Source of the DNA: Monodelphis domestica
Taxonomy: Eukaryota > Chordata > Mammalia > Didelphimorphia > Didelphidae
Reading direction: 5' to 3'
DNA: 64,000 nucleotides
NCBI RefSeq assembly: GCF_027887165.1
Contig: NC_077230.1
Span: 33,307,351-33,371,350, forward strand
The notes below the pieces were generated by a model, which made no database searches, was not told where the DNA came from, and saw only the letters and a program-made list of their open reading frames with translations. Shown here in pieces: positions 35,020 to 46,285 of this stretch (within the stretch, counting starts at the first letter, position 1; the number at the start of each line of letters is the position of its first letter). The position numbers and the translations under genes are program-made.

Positions 35020-36280
35020 GTAATCATCTAAACAATCTGGTCCTGGCTAAGAAACAGATTGGTAGATCAATGGAATAGATTAGGAAATCAACACATGGCA
35101 GTTAATATTCATTCATAGCAACTTAGTGTTTAATAAATCCAAAGATCTAAGCATTTGGGGAAAGAACTCAGTATTTGACAAAAACTTCTAGGAAAACTAA
35201 TATGCAAATATAGCTGAGACCATACACCAGAATAAAGTCAAAATGGATACTTATCTAGAAATTAAGGGTAATGCCATAAATAAATTAGAGGACCATGTTA
35301 CCTGTTACCTGTTAGACTTATGGATAGTTTACCTGTTAGACTTATGGATAAGGGAAGAATTTTGACTAAGCAAGACAAAGAGAACAATACAAAAAATGAA
35401 ATAGGTAATTTTTGTTAAATTAAATTTAAAAAGGTTTTATGCAAATAAAACCAATGTAAGCAAGATCAGTAGGGAAGCAACAAATTTGGTGAAAAAATTA
35501 TAGCAAGTGTCTCTAACAAAAGGTTCATTTCTCAAATATACATAGAGAAGTGAGTCAAATTTATAAGAATACAAAGAATTTCTCAATTGAAAAATGGTCA
35601 GAGCATATGAACAAGCAGTTATTAGAGGAAAAATTAAAACTATATAATCATATGAAAAAATGCTTCAAGTTACTATTGATTAGAGAAATGCAAATTAAAA
35701 CAACTCAGAGGTACTACTTCACACCTATCAGATTGGCTAACAACAAAGGAAAATGATAAATGTTGGAGAGGATGTGGGAAATTTGGAACACTAATATACT
35801 ATTGGTGGTACTGTGAACTGATACAACCACACTGGAAAGCAATATGGACCTTGTCTTAAAGGTCACAAACCTACACATATCCTTGGACCTAGCAATACCA
35901 CTACTGGGTCTGTATCCCAAAAAGATCAGAAATGAAGAAAAAAGACCTACCTGTACCAAACTATTTTTAGCAGCTCTTTTTGTAGTGGCAAAGAATTGGA
36001 AACTGAGGGGTTGTCTAATGAAATACTCTTGTGTCATAAGAAACAATGAATCGGATGAATTCAGAAAAATCTGGAAGGCTTATATGAACTGATGAAAAGT
36101 GAAGTGAGTAGAACAGGAGAATAATGTATATAGTTATAGGAATATTATATGATAATAAATTGTGAAGGACTAAACAATTATCAGAGAAACAAATCTCTAA
36201 GATAACCACAACTCATGATGAAAATGTTATCCACAGTCAAAAAGGGGACTGTTAGATTCTGAGTGCAGATCAAAGCCTTC
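34095..36280 (+). mobile_element. L1 LINE 3' part (older subfamily), plus strand
   Basis: Starts in ORF2 reverse transcriptase: an NNHIPQSGEFYTRSAEMVQY-like phrase at 34110-34165 and an EDDI version of the FADD region at 34395-34410. It continues through the thumb, the C-terminal region (35550-36090) and on to about 36280. It differs more from the 31.6-33.7 kb copy than recent L1s would. A (TA)n tract interrupts it at 34937-35013, and a 20-base phrase is duplicated at about 35309-35356. Many stops. Confidence 0.75.
34937..35013. repeat. TA dinucleotide microsatellite
   Basis: About 38 TA units within the L1. Prone to slippage and cruciform extrusion. Confidence 0.95.
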
Positions 36281-37537
36281 CATCTTCCACTTATTTCCCA
36301 CACGAGACTTTTATTGTGTCTGGGAGTTATCCTATTGCCATATGTTCTTTCTAAGCTTGAGTTCATGTTACTCTGAACTTTGTCACAAGTTCAAAGAAAA
36401 GGCTAATTGAATCAGTTAACATAAAGAAAGAATGGATAGAATAATTTTTCTTAAAGTCTACTGTGTGAACCACATTCTTCCTGCTTCAGTGGGCAGTACT
36501 CTTTGGGCAACCTTTAATTGTGGAAACAGAAGGTGACTAGTTGGAGCATCTGATTGTGGATATTCTTCAATAAGGATCTATCCCTGAACATGCTTCAAAG
36601 GCTTCACTAGTTTAGCAGATCAGAGATGCTCCTCTGATCACTTTCATTACATTATCATGTGTTTTATTTTGGGTGGGTGGTGTGGGTGTGGGTGTGGTTT
36701 GGAAGATTTCATGGAAATAGTGTCTTCTGAATTGTGAATTAAGAGACTGAGTAGCATAGTTCTATAAGCAGCAGATGAAAATCATGTTAAAGGATATATA
36801 TATATATATATATATAAAACATAATTTTAGTCTTCAGAATATTTTTCTTAGGAATAAAAAAGAAGACAAAACATTCTTATAGACAACAGGAAACATTTTG
36901 GCAGTCTTAAAATATTTGCCATTAATGTGTTTATAATTTAAAAGGGAAATTTTCAGTTTCCTTCTGACCAAAACCTGTATTGGCATCCTCTGGGTGAAGG
37001 AGATGAGGAGGAAAGGAAAATAAAGGCAAATTTTATTTAAAGGTTACATTATTTTAAACTGTAAAAGTTACATTGTATTGCTTCCTCAAAGTACACTAAT
37101 ATGCAATTATTTTCCCATCACTTTTAAAATTTTCACACACATCTTTGACATGTGAAGTACTGCATCCTAGGGGGAAGGCTCAAAAATTGTTGTGTTGTTT
37201 TTTGTGTTTTGGGAGTTAAAAATCATTTAGTCTATTCCCTTATATTAGGTAAGCACACCCTTAACTTGGATTGCCTTTAATGATTTAAGAAGATCCAAGA
37301 GAATTTGGATGCATGCCCAGCATCTTATCCTGCTTTCCATTTCTTCTCCTTAATTCCAAACCCTTGCTGATTACAAATAATGGAAACCCAAGTAATTATT
37401 CCATTTCAGTAGACGTTCTGATTTAACATAATTGGAGATTAGTTTATTGGAAGTATTTTTTTTTCTGTGAAGGGCATCTTTTTAAGTATAATAAACTGAA
37501 TGGAACTATAGCCACAATAGTTTTTTTTAATACCAAG
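36281..37537. other. No gene recognised; 3' flank of the ferritin gene
   Basis: AT-rich with a small (TA)n at 36797-36816 and a G/T-rich stretch at 36670-36705. No exon or repeat end is clear. It lies downstream of the ferritin polyadenylation signal. Confidence 0.45.
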
Positions 37538-37538
37538 C

Positions 37539-37544
37539 TTTATT
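37539..37544 (-). terminator. Polyadenylation signal AATAAA of ferritin gene
   Basis: Reads AATAAA on the minus strand, about 94 bases past the TGA stop at 37638-37640. This is the first canonical signal after the stop and gives a short 3' untranslated region, as in other ferritin genes. Confidence 0.7.
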
Positions 37545-37637
37545 TGTAAGCACAAAAAAAAATAGTCTTTTTTGCTTCAGGACTTTTATCTTAGTGCTAT
37601 TTTAGCAAGAACAGATTTTTCCTAGACTGTAGAGATT

Positions 37638-37907
<270 letters not shown>

Positions 37908-38322
37908 TTAGGAGAGAACTTCCCAAGTAGATTTAATCCCAATATACTTTGATTTTCTCATCAAATTCCCTGATGGTAAATGAAGGCAAATATGTTGCTT
38001 TAGAAATTGTGCCTCTTGCTTGGCCCAAGCTGACAAAACTGATTCCATGTTTGAATACTGATCGTCTGTCTATGTACTGGGAATCTCCTTGGTACCCAGT
38101 AACTGTGCTAGTCAGCTTCATTTAGTCAAGGAATGCAAGGTTCTTCTGGAATAAAGGCTCAAGGAGTATACATTTACATATCCATGAGTAATAAACCGAC
38201 TAATTTGTCTTTTACAGTGATTTTTTTTTTGAAGAAACATTTAAAAGGTAAAGGCTATTTGCTTCATACAGATGCATTGTAGGTTGAATGTGAAAATGCA
38301 AAGCAGAGAAATCTATACTCAC

Positions 38323-38448
38323 ATGTGGGTCACTTTTTTCCATTGCCAGATTGTGCAGATTTAGTAGGGCCTGGTTTATTTTTTTTTCCATCTTCATGAC
38401 TATTTCTAGGACTTCTAAGCTATTTCTCCATTCATCCCGTTCTGGTTT
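38323..38448 (-). CDS. Ferritin (H-like) exon 3
   Basis: Encodes residues 84-125 (42 codons, the same as exon 3 of FTH1). The acceptor is TTTGAATAG and the donor is GTGAGTAT; both introns are phase 0. It starts KPE..EW and ends SDPH, as in ferritins (KPD..DW and NDPH in human H). Glu104 matches ferroxidase residue E107, and His115 matches the threefold-channel H118. The NQALLNLH stretch is conserved helix C sequence. About 20 of 42 positions match human FTH1, the lowest of the four exons. Intron 3 (37794-38322) is 529 bases. Confidence 0.93.
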
Positions 38449-38808
38449 CTATTCAAATTCAGAGAACATCTGAGAATCACGAACTACTCTGTTGTTAACT
38501 AGTTTGGGGGTGGTCTAGAGGACTGACTTCTATGTCTAAATCTATAAGCACTATTATTCCAATAAAAATAGTTTGGGGTATATAATCATTTGTCGTGTGC
38601 AGCCATATTGTTTTTCTTTTTAGGATGGGAAAGAATAGAAGCTGGGTAAGGTAGAGTACTATGCTAAAATTGGGTAACATTAGTAGAGTTTTTCAGGATT
38701 AAAAATTAACTAGCCCAAAGATTCGGTTTATTTTCAAGAGTCTGTATGGTCCTCAAAGAAGTCGTTCTGTTTCTGACTCTCTAATATCCCATAAGGGTTG
38801 GCTCTCAC

Positions 38809-38955
38809 CTTGATGTCCTGTAGGATAATATGGCCTCCTCTCTTATTTAGGTATTTCAGGAACTTTTGAGCTTGTTCCAGCTTCTCATCAGATTGATTCT
38901 TTGAGAATATTTTGAAGTGGTTTAAGGCCACATCATCCCTGTCAAAGAAGTAGGC
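38809..38955 (-). CDS. Ferritin (H-like) exon 2
   Basis: Encodes residues 35-83 (49 codons, as in FTH1). The acceptor is GTATGCTAG and the donor is GTGAGAGC; phase 0 on both sides. FFDRDDVAL and NKRGG.I.LQDIK are the ferritin signatures of the A-B loop, helix B and the following loop. Lys59 stands where human H has the bridging ferroxidase ligand E62, and Gln62 where it has H65. Glu58 and Glu61 (human E61, E64) are kept, but Gln64 replaces E67. Lys at position 62 is also the state of L chains; Gln at 65 is neither the H nor the L state. Intron 2 (38449-38808) is 360 bases. Confidence 0.94.
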
Positions 38956-38984
38956 CTAGCATACAGAGACAAAAGGAAAGATAA

Positions 38985-39160
38985 ATAGGGTTGTTCACTG
39001 TTCTTGGCACTGGACCAAAGACCCTCAAGGAACTCACAGCCTAATGGGGTAGACAAGAAAATAAATATGTACCAACAAGTTATGTACTGGATAAATAAAT
39101 AATTAACAGAGGGATAGCTCTAGAATTCAAAGGTTGAATAAAGCTTCCTGTAGAACATTC
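38985..39160 (-). mobile_element. L2 3'-end fragment, minus strand (in ferritin intron 1)
   Basis: Antisense L2 3' region: TTCTTGGCACTGGACC, then CAAGGAACTCACAGCCTAATGGGG, then a TGTACCAACAAG-like stretch. Same order as at 55.74-55.92 kb. Confidence 0.6.
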
Positions 39161-39770
39161 TAAATTCTCTCTTCCCTACTTTGTGGATTAATTTTAGTTG
39201 AGGACCTTTTCTTTGCCCCAGAGATCTTTCTTTAGGCTAAATTCTCTCCCCTTCCTCTGGTTAGGGTTTCCAGTAGTGACTTTTCCTGTACCACAGAGAT
39301 CCAAAGTTTCCCTCTCCTGGGACCTACTGCCATTTTCTTTAGATGAGGAGAGAAAAATGAAAGAGAAGACTCTTCCTTAGTTAACTCCAAGGTTGCCCTT
39401 CTGTGATGGAATAAATTTAATTAACATTTTTTCCTTTGGGGGAAGTGGAAGGAAGGTCTTTTAATTTCTGTTTATTTCATTATGTTAGTTGTAACTAGCA
39501 TGAACTACTAAAATTCAAAAAAATAGCACAATCTTTTAAAAATAATATCAGAAAGACTAAAATTGCAAATAATCTGAGGTTTTCAATGAATGCTAAAGTC
39601 AGCTACACTACACTTGGAAAAGCCTCCTTTTGCTATGTTGGCTTCAAGAGAAAGAAGTGGAAAAAATAAGAATAAAAATAAATTTTAAAAAAGAGAAAGA
39701 AGAGGACTTGGATATAGCTAATTATTACTTTAGGGGAAGGAGTAATGACAAAAGAGAAAATGAAATTGTT
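39161..39770. other. Intron sequence, no repeat recognised
   Basis: Within intron 1 of the ferritin gene; A-rich from 39480 on. Nothing further supported. Confidence 0.4.
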
Positions 39771-39774
39771 AAAC

Positions 39775-40400
39775 CCCTTTAGTTTCTATTTTCTCCATCA
39801 AGAATAACTTCCAGACTGAGGAAGTTAGCAACTATTTGCAAACTAAGATAAATAAGCAAGCACTTATTTTCTCTTCTGCTGCTACAACAGGCAACAACAG
39901 GTCTTCAATATGACGGAGTCCTATTGTGGTATAAGAAATGGTGAAAAAGATGACTTCATAAAGAGAAAAAAGACTTCTATGAATCATTGCAAAATAAAAT
40001 GAGCAAAAATAGAGCAACAATTTATACTATAGCAATGTTATAGAAAAAAAGCAGCTTTTAAAGACTTTCATAAACCAGAAAAGAATAAACCAAGCAGAAC
40101 AAGAACAATTTATATGACAATAACACTCTTAAGACCAACAACTTTGAAAGCTATAAGAACTCTAATCACTGCAATGATAATTCATGATTCTAGAAGACTA
40201 CTGATGAAACATACCATCAGTTACATTAGAGGTAATGAATTTAGGATGTGGAAGGAAACACCTAGACACACATATTTATGTCATGGAGAAATTTGGTCTG
40301 CTTTATTATGCATATTTGTTATAAGAAATTTTCTTTTTTTTCCCCCTCCAGTGGGAAGCAGGTTTTGAGTTAGAGGGAGAGAAAATAGATTTATGGGTTG
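39775..40400 (+). mobile_element. Old L1 3' end, plus strand (in ferritin intron 1)
   Basis: Diverged L1 sequence from the ORF2 C-terminus (about 39930-39950) into a 3' untranslated region. Phrases such as GAACAATTTATA, GAAAGCTATAAGAACTCTAATCA and GATTCTAGAAGACTA match an older marsupial L1 3' end known to me from memory. Ends near the TTATTATGCATATTTGTTA stretch and a T-run. Confidence 0.5.
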
Positions 40401-40559
40401 TTGTTGTTTTTTTTTTAATAGAGAGAGAGAGTTGCTATAGATGAGGTCATTATTATTAGTTTTGCTATTAACAGCTTTACTATGTTAGGGGAAACCTCTC
40501 AGAAAGGGAGAATAATCTGCAAATGCACATAAAGTGGAAAAAAAACCCATCAATAAGGC

Positions 40560-41410
40560 TGAAACACTAGTACAGGGAAGCCAATAAGTAGGACAAAGAT
40601 GGGTCTCAGGCATATGTTGTTTAGAAAGCTCTGGAACCAGAGGCAGCTAGAGCAGAGGACTCTTCTGGGAAAGACCCATAGTATCAGAGTGCCAGGGTGG
40701 GTGGGGACTTTGGAAGCCCTGTAAAGTCACAGCATAGAGCAGGCAGGAACTAGCAGAGTCCAGGCTTAGAAAGACTTATATGAGGAAGAGGGGATGGACT
40801 CTGGTTTTAATACCCAATTGTTGATAAAGAACTTTGATCACTCTCCAAAAATAGCTTTTCATATCTGAAGTACCCTTTCTTTAGTGGGGGTTAAATGAAG
40901 ACATGCATACTGTATTGTTGTTCTCTGAATAAAATAGCTATTTCTCTTTAAAAAATAGAGAGAGGGACTTTTGACAGCTCCCATTTAGGAACTCTGAGAT
41001 CTCTAATCTGCAACACTGGAGAAGACCCCAAGGATCTAATACTCTGAGCCTGAAAAATCCAGAAAGAGTCTAATCCTTTGGGTTGATTCAAAGTCTGGAG
41101 GAAGAGGAATGAAGTAGTATAAAAATATTTCAAATTAGAGATCACCCAAAAGAAATAGTAACATAGGAACAAAAGCAAGCAGAGATTCAAAGGAAAAGAT
41201 GAATTTTCCACAAGGACGAAGTGAATACCAAAAAGAAACAAATCAAGAAATAAAAAATTAAATAAAAGTTTTTGAGGAAAAAAACTAGGAGAGCATATAG
41301 TTTGAAATAGAATGTAGTAAACTAACTCAAAGAATAGACTCCCTGAAAACTAGTATAAAGCAAATGGAAATCAATAACTTGATGACAGAATAAATTAAAA
41401 GACTTTTTAA
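40560..41410 (+). mobile_element. Probable L1 or HAL1 5'/ORF1 fragment, plus strand
   Basis: A GC-richer leader (40600-40800) is followed by A-rich sequence (41100-41400) that reads like a degraded coiled-coil ORF1, in the same order as the HAL1 at 4.2-5.7 kb. Boundaries and family are uncertain. Confidence 0.4.
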
Positions 41411-41429
41411 AAAGCAGAAAGCATAAAAT

Positions 41430-41660
41430 ATTTAATTAATTAATTTAGAATATTTTTCCATGGTTATAAGATTTATGCTCTTTCCCTGCCTTCCCTCCAT
41501 CCTCCACTGGGTTTTACATGTGTCAGCCTATGTCAAGACTCCAGCTGAGTTTCCTTCTCATTCTTAAGTCACCATTATTTCAAATAAAAATAATTTTTAT
41601 GTATATATATATATATATATATATACAAATAAAAATAAATTTAAGAGTATATACTATAAG
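41430..41660 (-). mobile_element. L1 3'-end fragment, minus strand
   Basis: Antisense L1 3' end: TTAATTTAGAATATTTTTCCATGG, CTCTTTCCCTGCC and GGGTTTTACATGTGTC, parallel to 2820-2950 and 48710-48840. Ends in a (TA)n run at 41601-41624. Confidence 0.65.
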
Positions 41661-42160
41661 ATACCCATGTCATCCTCTGATAATCGCCATGGGCTATTTA
41701 TCAATGTCTGTGCAAGAGTTGGCTGTGAAAAAATTAACTTTTTACTTGTCAAGAAACAAAGGGTTAGAGATCACATCTAAGAACAAGTGGACATGAACAT
41801 ACAGTACACAAGCATCCATAAATGGAGAAATACGTATATTTGTATGGAGATGTGGATATAAGCTGAATTTGTAATTTAATCAGGATTACAGATATCCCAG
41901 GTGATGAAACTCCTACTGCTCATGAAGTTCAGCACATTTTCTGCAACTTATAACTCAGAGTTGCCTAGAACTTTGAAAGGTTGTAGGATATACCCAGTCA
42001 TAGAACCAGGAGCTTCAAGACAGATTTCTCTCCACAAAGAATTAAAAAAAAATTAGTACTGTGTTTGGCACACAGGAGTTGCTAAATAAATGGATAGTCT
42101 TTTCCCCTCTCTGTGAGTTTTGGGGACAGGTTGTTAACATAACAGGTGGCCCTAAGTCAG
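41661..42160. other. Intron sequence, no repeat recognised
   Basis: Within ferritin intron 1. No exon or repeat end supported. Confidence 0.4.
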
Positions 42161-44876
42161 GAAGATATAAGTTAATTTTTTTAATTTTAATTTTTTGCCA
42201 ATTATATGTAATAAAAAATTTCCTCTCAAAATTTTCCAAGTTATATGGTTGCACTTATTACCCTCCCTCCCATCCCTTACCCTTCTCAGTGTTGACAGGC
42301 TATTCAATCTGGGTTATACATATATTATCTTGTATAACATTTTCATGTTGTTCATTTTTGTAAGTGAATAATCCTATACAACCAAAACTCCAAGATGTAA
42401 TCCCAAATAAACAATTGAAAAAATCACATTTTTCATTTGTAGTCTGACTGCAATAGTTTTTTCTGTGGAGGTGATTAGCATTTTTTGTTGTAAATCCCTC
42501 AGAATTGTCCTAGATCTTTGTATTGCTGATAATAGCTACAATATTATTGTACTGTGGACAATGTTTTTCTGGTTCTGCCTATTTCACTCTGCATTAGTTT
42601 GTGTAGGTCTTTCTAGCTCTTTCTGAAATCATCCTGTTCATCATTTCTTAGAGCACAATAGTATCCCATCATCATCGTATGCCACAATTTATTCAGCCAT
42701 TCCCCAATTGAGAGACATCCCTTTAATTTCCAATTCTTTGCCACCAAAAAAGAGCAGTTATAAATATTTTTGTAAAAGTAGGTCCCCCCTCCCATTTTTG
42801 GATTTCTTTGGGATATAGACTGGATATGCAGTTGGGATATGCATTTAATGACCCTTTGGGCATAGTTCCAAATTGCCCTCCAGAATAGTTGGAGCAGTTC
42901 ACAACTCCACCAGCAATGCATTGATGTCCTAATTTTGCCACATCCTCTCCAATATTTATAATTTTCCTTTACTGTCATATTGACCAATCTGATAGGTGTG
43001 AGATGGTACCTCTGAGTTGTTTTATTTGTTGTTAATTTGTATTTCTCTAAACAAGAGGGACTTAGAACATTTTTTCATGTTGATCATATTGATAGCTTTG
43101 ATTTCTTCATCTGAAAACTGTTTACACATATCCTTTGACCATTTGTCAGTTGGGGAATGACATATGCTAATAAACTTGATTTAATTTTTATGTATTTGAG
43201 AAATGAGACCTTTATCAGAGAAATTTATCATGAAAAAATGTCCCCCAGTTTGTTGTCTACTTTCTAATCTTGGTTGCATTGGTTTTGTTTGTACAAACCC
43301 TTTTAAATTTAATGTAATCAAAATTATTCATTTTATATCTTGTGATGTTCTCTCTCTTCCTTGGTCATAAATTCTTCCCTTCTCCATAGATCTGAGAGGT
43401 AAACTATCCTATATTCCCCTAATTTACTGATAATATCATTATGTCTAAATCATATACCCATTTTGACCTTATCTTGGTATAGAGTGTGAGATATTGATCT
43501 ATACCTAATTTTTACCATATTGTTTTCCAATTTTCCCAGCAGTTTTTTTAAATCAAATAGTGAGTTCTCCAAAAAGATAGGATCTGTGTGTTTATCAAAC
43601 ACTAGTTTGCTGAGGTCATTTATTCCTACTCTATTCTATTGATCCACCCTTCTGTTTTTCAGTATGTACCAAATTGTTTTGATGATCATTGCTTTATAGT
43701 ACAGTTTAAGATCTGGTACCACTACACCACCACCCTTCACATTTTTTTTATTAGTTCCCTGTATATTCTTGACCTTTTTTCCTTCCAGATTAATTTTGTC
43801 ATCATTGTTTCTAGTTCTAAAAATAGATTTTTTGTAGTTTGATTTGGTAGTATGACACTAAATAAGTAAATTAATTTAAGTGGGATGATTGTCATTTTTA
43901 TTATATTACCTCAGCTTATCCATGAGCAATTACTTTTTCTAGTTATTTATATCTAACTTTATTTCTGTGACAAGTATCTTGTAATTGTGTTCATATAATT
44001 TTTGTGTTCAACTTGGCAAAAAGATTTTCAAGCATTTTATGTTATCTAGAGTGATTTAAAATGGAATTTCTTTTTCTAACTCTTGCTGCTGGACTTTGTT
44101 GGAAATATATAGAAATGTTGATGATTTATGTGGGTTTATTTTGTGTCCTACAGCTTTGATAAAGTTTTTAATTATTTCAATTAGTGTTTTAGTTAATTCT
44201 CTAGGATTCTTTAAGTGTACCATCATATCCTTAAAGAGTGATAGTTTCCCCTGTGCCTGATATAACTCCTTCAAATTTATGTCTGAAATTAACGTTTTTA
44301 GTACAATATTAAAGGACTGATAATGATCATCTTCTTTGGGGAGGCTATCCTCATTGCAGATGATACTTCCTGCTGGTTTTAGGTAGATAATATTTATTAT
44401 TTTAAGGGAAGGACCTTCAATTCCTATGCCTTTCAGTATTTTCAATAGGAATCGGTATTGTATTCTCTCTAAGGCTTTTTCTGCTCCTATTGATATAATC
44501 ATTTGATTTCTGTTAGTTTGGTTAATGAAATAGTCAATTATGTTGATGATTATCCTGATATTAAACCAGCTTTGCATTTCTGGAATAAAATCCACCTGGC
44601 CATAGTGAATAATCCTTGTGATATATTGTTGTAGTCTCTTTGCTAGCATTTGATTTAAGATTTCTGTATCAATATTCATTAAGGAAATTGGTCTGTCATT
44701 TTCCTTTTTTTGTTTTTGGTCTTCCTGGCTTAGGTATCAGCACAATATTTGTGCCATAAAAAGAATTTGGTAGGACACCTTCTTTGTTCATTTTGCCAAA
44801 TAGTTTATATGCTTTGGGGATAGATATTCTTTAAATGTTTGATAGAATTCACTTATGAATCCATGTGGCCCAGGGG

Positions 44877-44880
<4 letters not shown>

Positions 44881-44926
<46 letters not shown>

Positions 44927-44927
44927 T
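44881..44927. repeat. GT dinucleotide microsatellite
   Basis: About 19 uninterrupted TG units then a few interrupted ones, inside the L1. Confidence 0.95.
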
Positions 44928-45162
44928 ATTTCATTGATGGGTTGTTCAATTTCTTTTTCTGAAATGGGATTATTTAAGTATGCTATTTCCTCTTTTGTTA
45001 ACCTAGGCATTTGTTTTTTTGGTAAATATTAATCCATTTCACCTAGATTGTAAAATTTATTGTCACATAATTGGGCAAAATAGGTCCTAATAATTGCCTT
45101 AATTTACTCCTCATTGGGGGGTGAATTCGCCTTTTTTCATTTTTGATACTGGTAATTTGATT

Positions 45163-45404
45163 CTCTGCTTTCCTTTTTTTTTTTAACCTTTACCTTCCGT
45201 CTTGGAGTCAATACTGTGTATTGGCTCCAAGGCAGAAGAGTGGTAAGGGCTAGGCAATGGGGGTCAAGTGACTTGCCCAGGGTCACACAGCTGGGAAGTG
45301 TCTGAGGCCAGATTTGAACCTAGGACCTCCCGTCTCTAGGCATGGCTCTCAATTCACTGAGCTACCCAGCTGTCCCCCCAGAATCCTCCTCTGCTTTCCT
45401 TTTT
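45163..45404 (-). mobile_element. Marsupial tRNA-derived SINE with target duplications, minus strand
   Basis: Body at 45179-45376, with TGGTAAGGGCTAGGCAATGG, CAGGGTCACACAGCTGGGAAG and TTGAACCTAGGACCTCCCGTC on the plus strand. Bracketed by a duplication of about 16 bases (CTCTGCTTTCCTTTTT) at 45163-45178 and 45389-45404. Its insertion into the L1 shows it is younger than the L1. Low divergence by eye. Confidence 0.85.
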
Positions 45405-46044
45405 TAATCAAATTAACCAATGCTCTATCTATTTTATTTATCTATTTTTCTTCCATAGAACCTATTTATTCATTCTTATTTATTAGTTCAATAATTCTTT
45501 TGCTTTCAACTTTTATTCATTTCTCCTTTGATTTTTAGGATTTCCAATTTAGTCTTTAATTGGAGATTTAAAATTTGTTTTTTTTTTTAGTATAAATTTC
45601 CCCCTAAGTACTGCTTTGGCAGTATCCTATAAATTTTGATATGCTACTCCCTCATTAATTATCATTCTCTTTAATGAAATCAGTGATTGTTTCTATGATT
45701 TGTTCTTTGACCTATCTGTTTTGAAGAATTCAATTATTTAATTTCCAATTAATTTTTGATTTGTCTTTCCATGGACCCTTATTGATTATAATTTTATTGC
45801 ATTATGATATGAAAAAATTGTATTCATTATTTCTGCTCTTCTGCATTTTGTTTTCAAGTTTTTATGTTCTAGTACATTGTCAGTTTGGGGGTGTGTACAA
45901 TATGCTGCTGAAAGGAAGGTATATTCCTTTTTATGCTCATTCAATTTTCTCCAGATATCTATTAAATCTGATTTTTATAAAATGTCAATTGCTTCCTTAA
46001 CTTCTTTCTTGTTTATTTTTTGGTTAGATTTATTTACTTCTGAT

Positions 46045-46285
46045 AGGGGAAGGTTAAGGTCACCCATTAGGAAGACATGAGTTCAAATCTAACCCAATAG
46101 ATATGTGACCCTCGGAAAATAATTTCACCGATGTTTCTTCATATATAAGCATATATATATATATATAATATATCTTCCAGGGTTATTGAGAGGACCAAAC
46201 TGAATATTTGTAAAGTACTTGACCCAGTTCCTGGTACATAGTAGGCACTATATAAATGTTAGCTATTATTTTTTCTATGCCATGC
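46045..46285 (+). mobile_element. MIR/THER-type SINE, plus strand
   Basis: AGTTCAAATCTAACC, then a CTTCATATATAAG zone with a (TA)n expansion, then CCAGGGTTATTGAGAGGACCAAACTGA and the L2-like end GGTACATAGTAGGCACTATATAAATG. The last part is diagnostic. Confidence 0.7.

Larger units (their letters stand above)
42165..46040 (-). mobile_element. L1 LINE, long 3' part, minus strand (in ferritin intron 1)
   Basis: Read on the minus strand, this L1 runs from the ORF2 endonuclease/linker (about 45.4-46.04 kb) through reverse transcriptase to the 3' end at about 42165. The longest surviving frame (44056-44679, 207 codons) covers reverse transcriptase from a LAKRLQ.YI segment on, with the QAEFIP-like DFIPEMQ stretch, but at the catalytic box it has FKDM rather than FADD. 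The C-terminal region is at 42613-42987, with the WWSCELLQLFWRAIW stretch. A SINE (45179-45376) and a (GT)n run (44881-44927) interrupt it. It is dead but less broken than its neighbours. Confidence 0.8.

Noticed and set aside
37933-38121. 62-codon minus-strand frame within ferritin intron 3, considered as an extra exon
   Set aside because: It lies between exon 3 and exon 4, which join cleanly without it, and it has no ferritin similarity.
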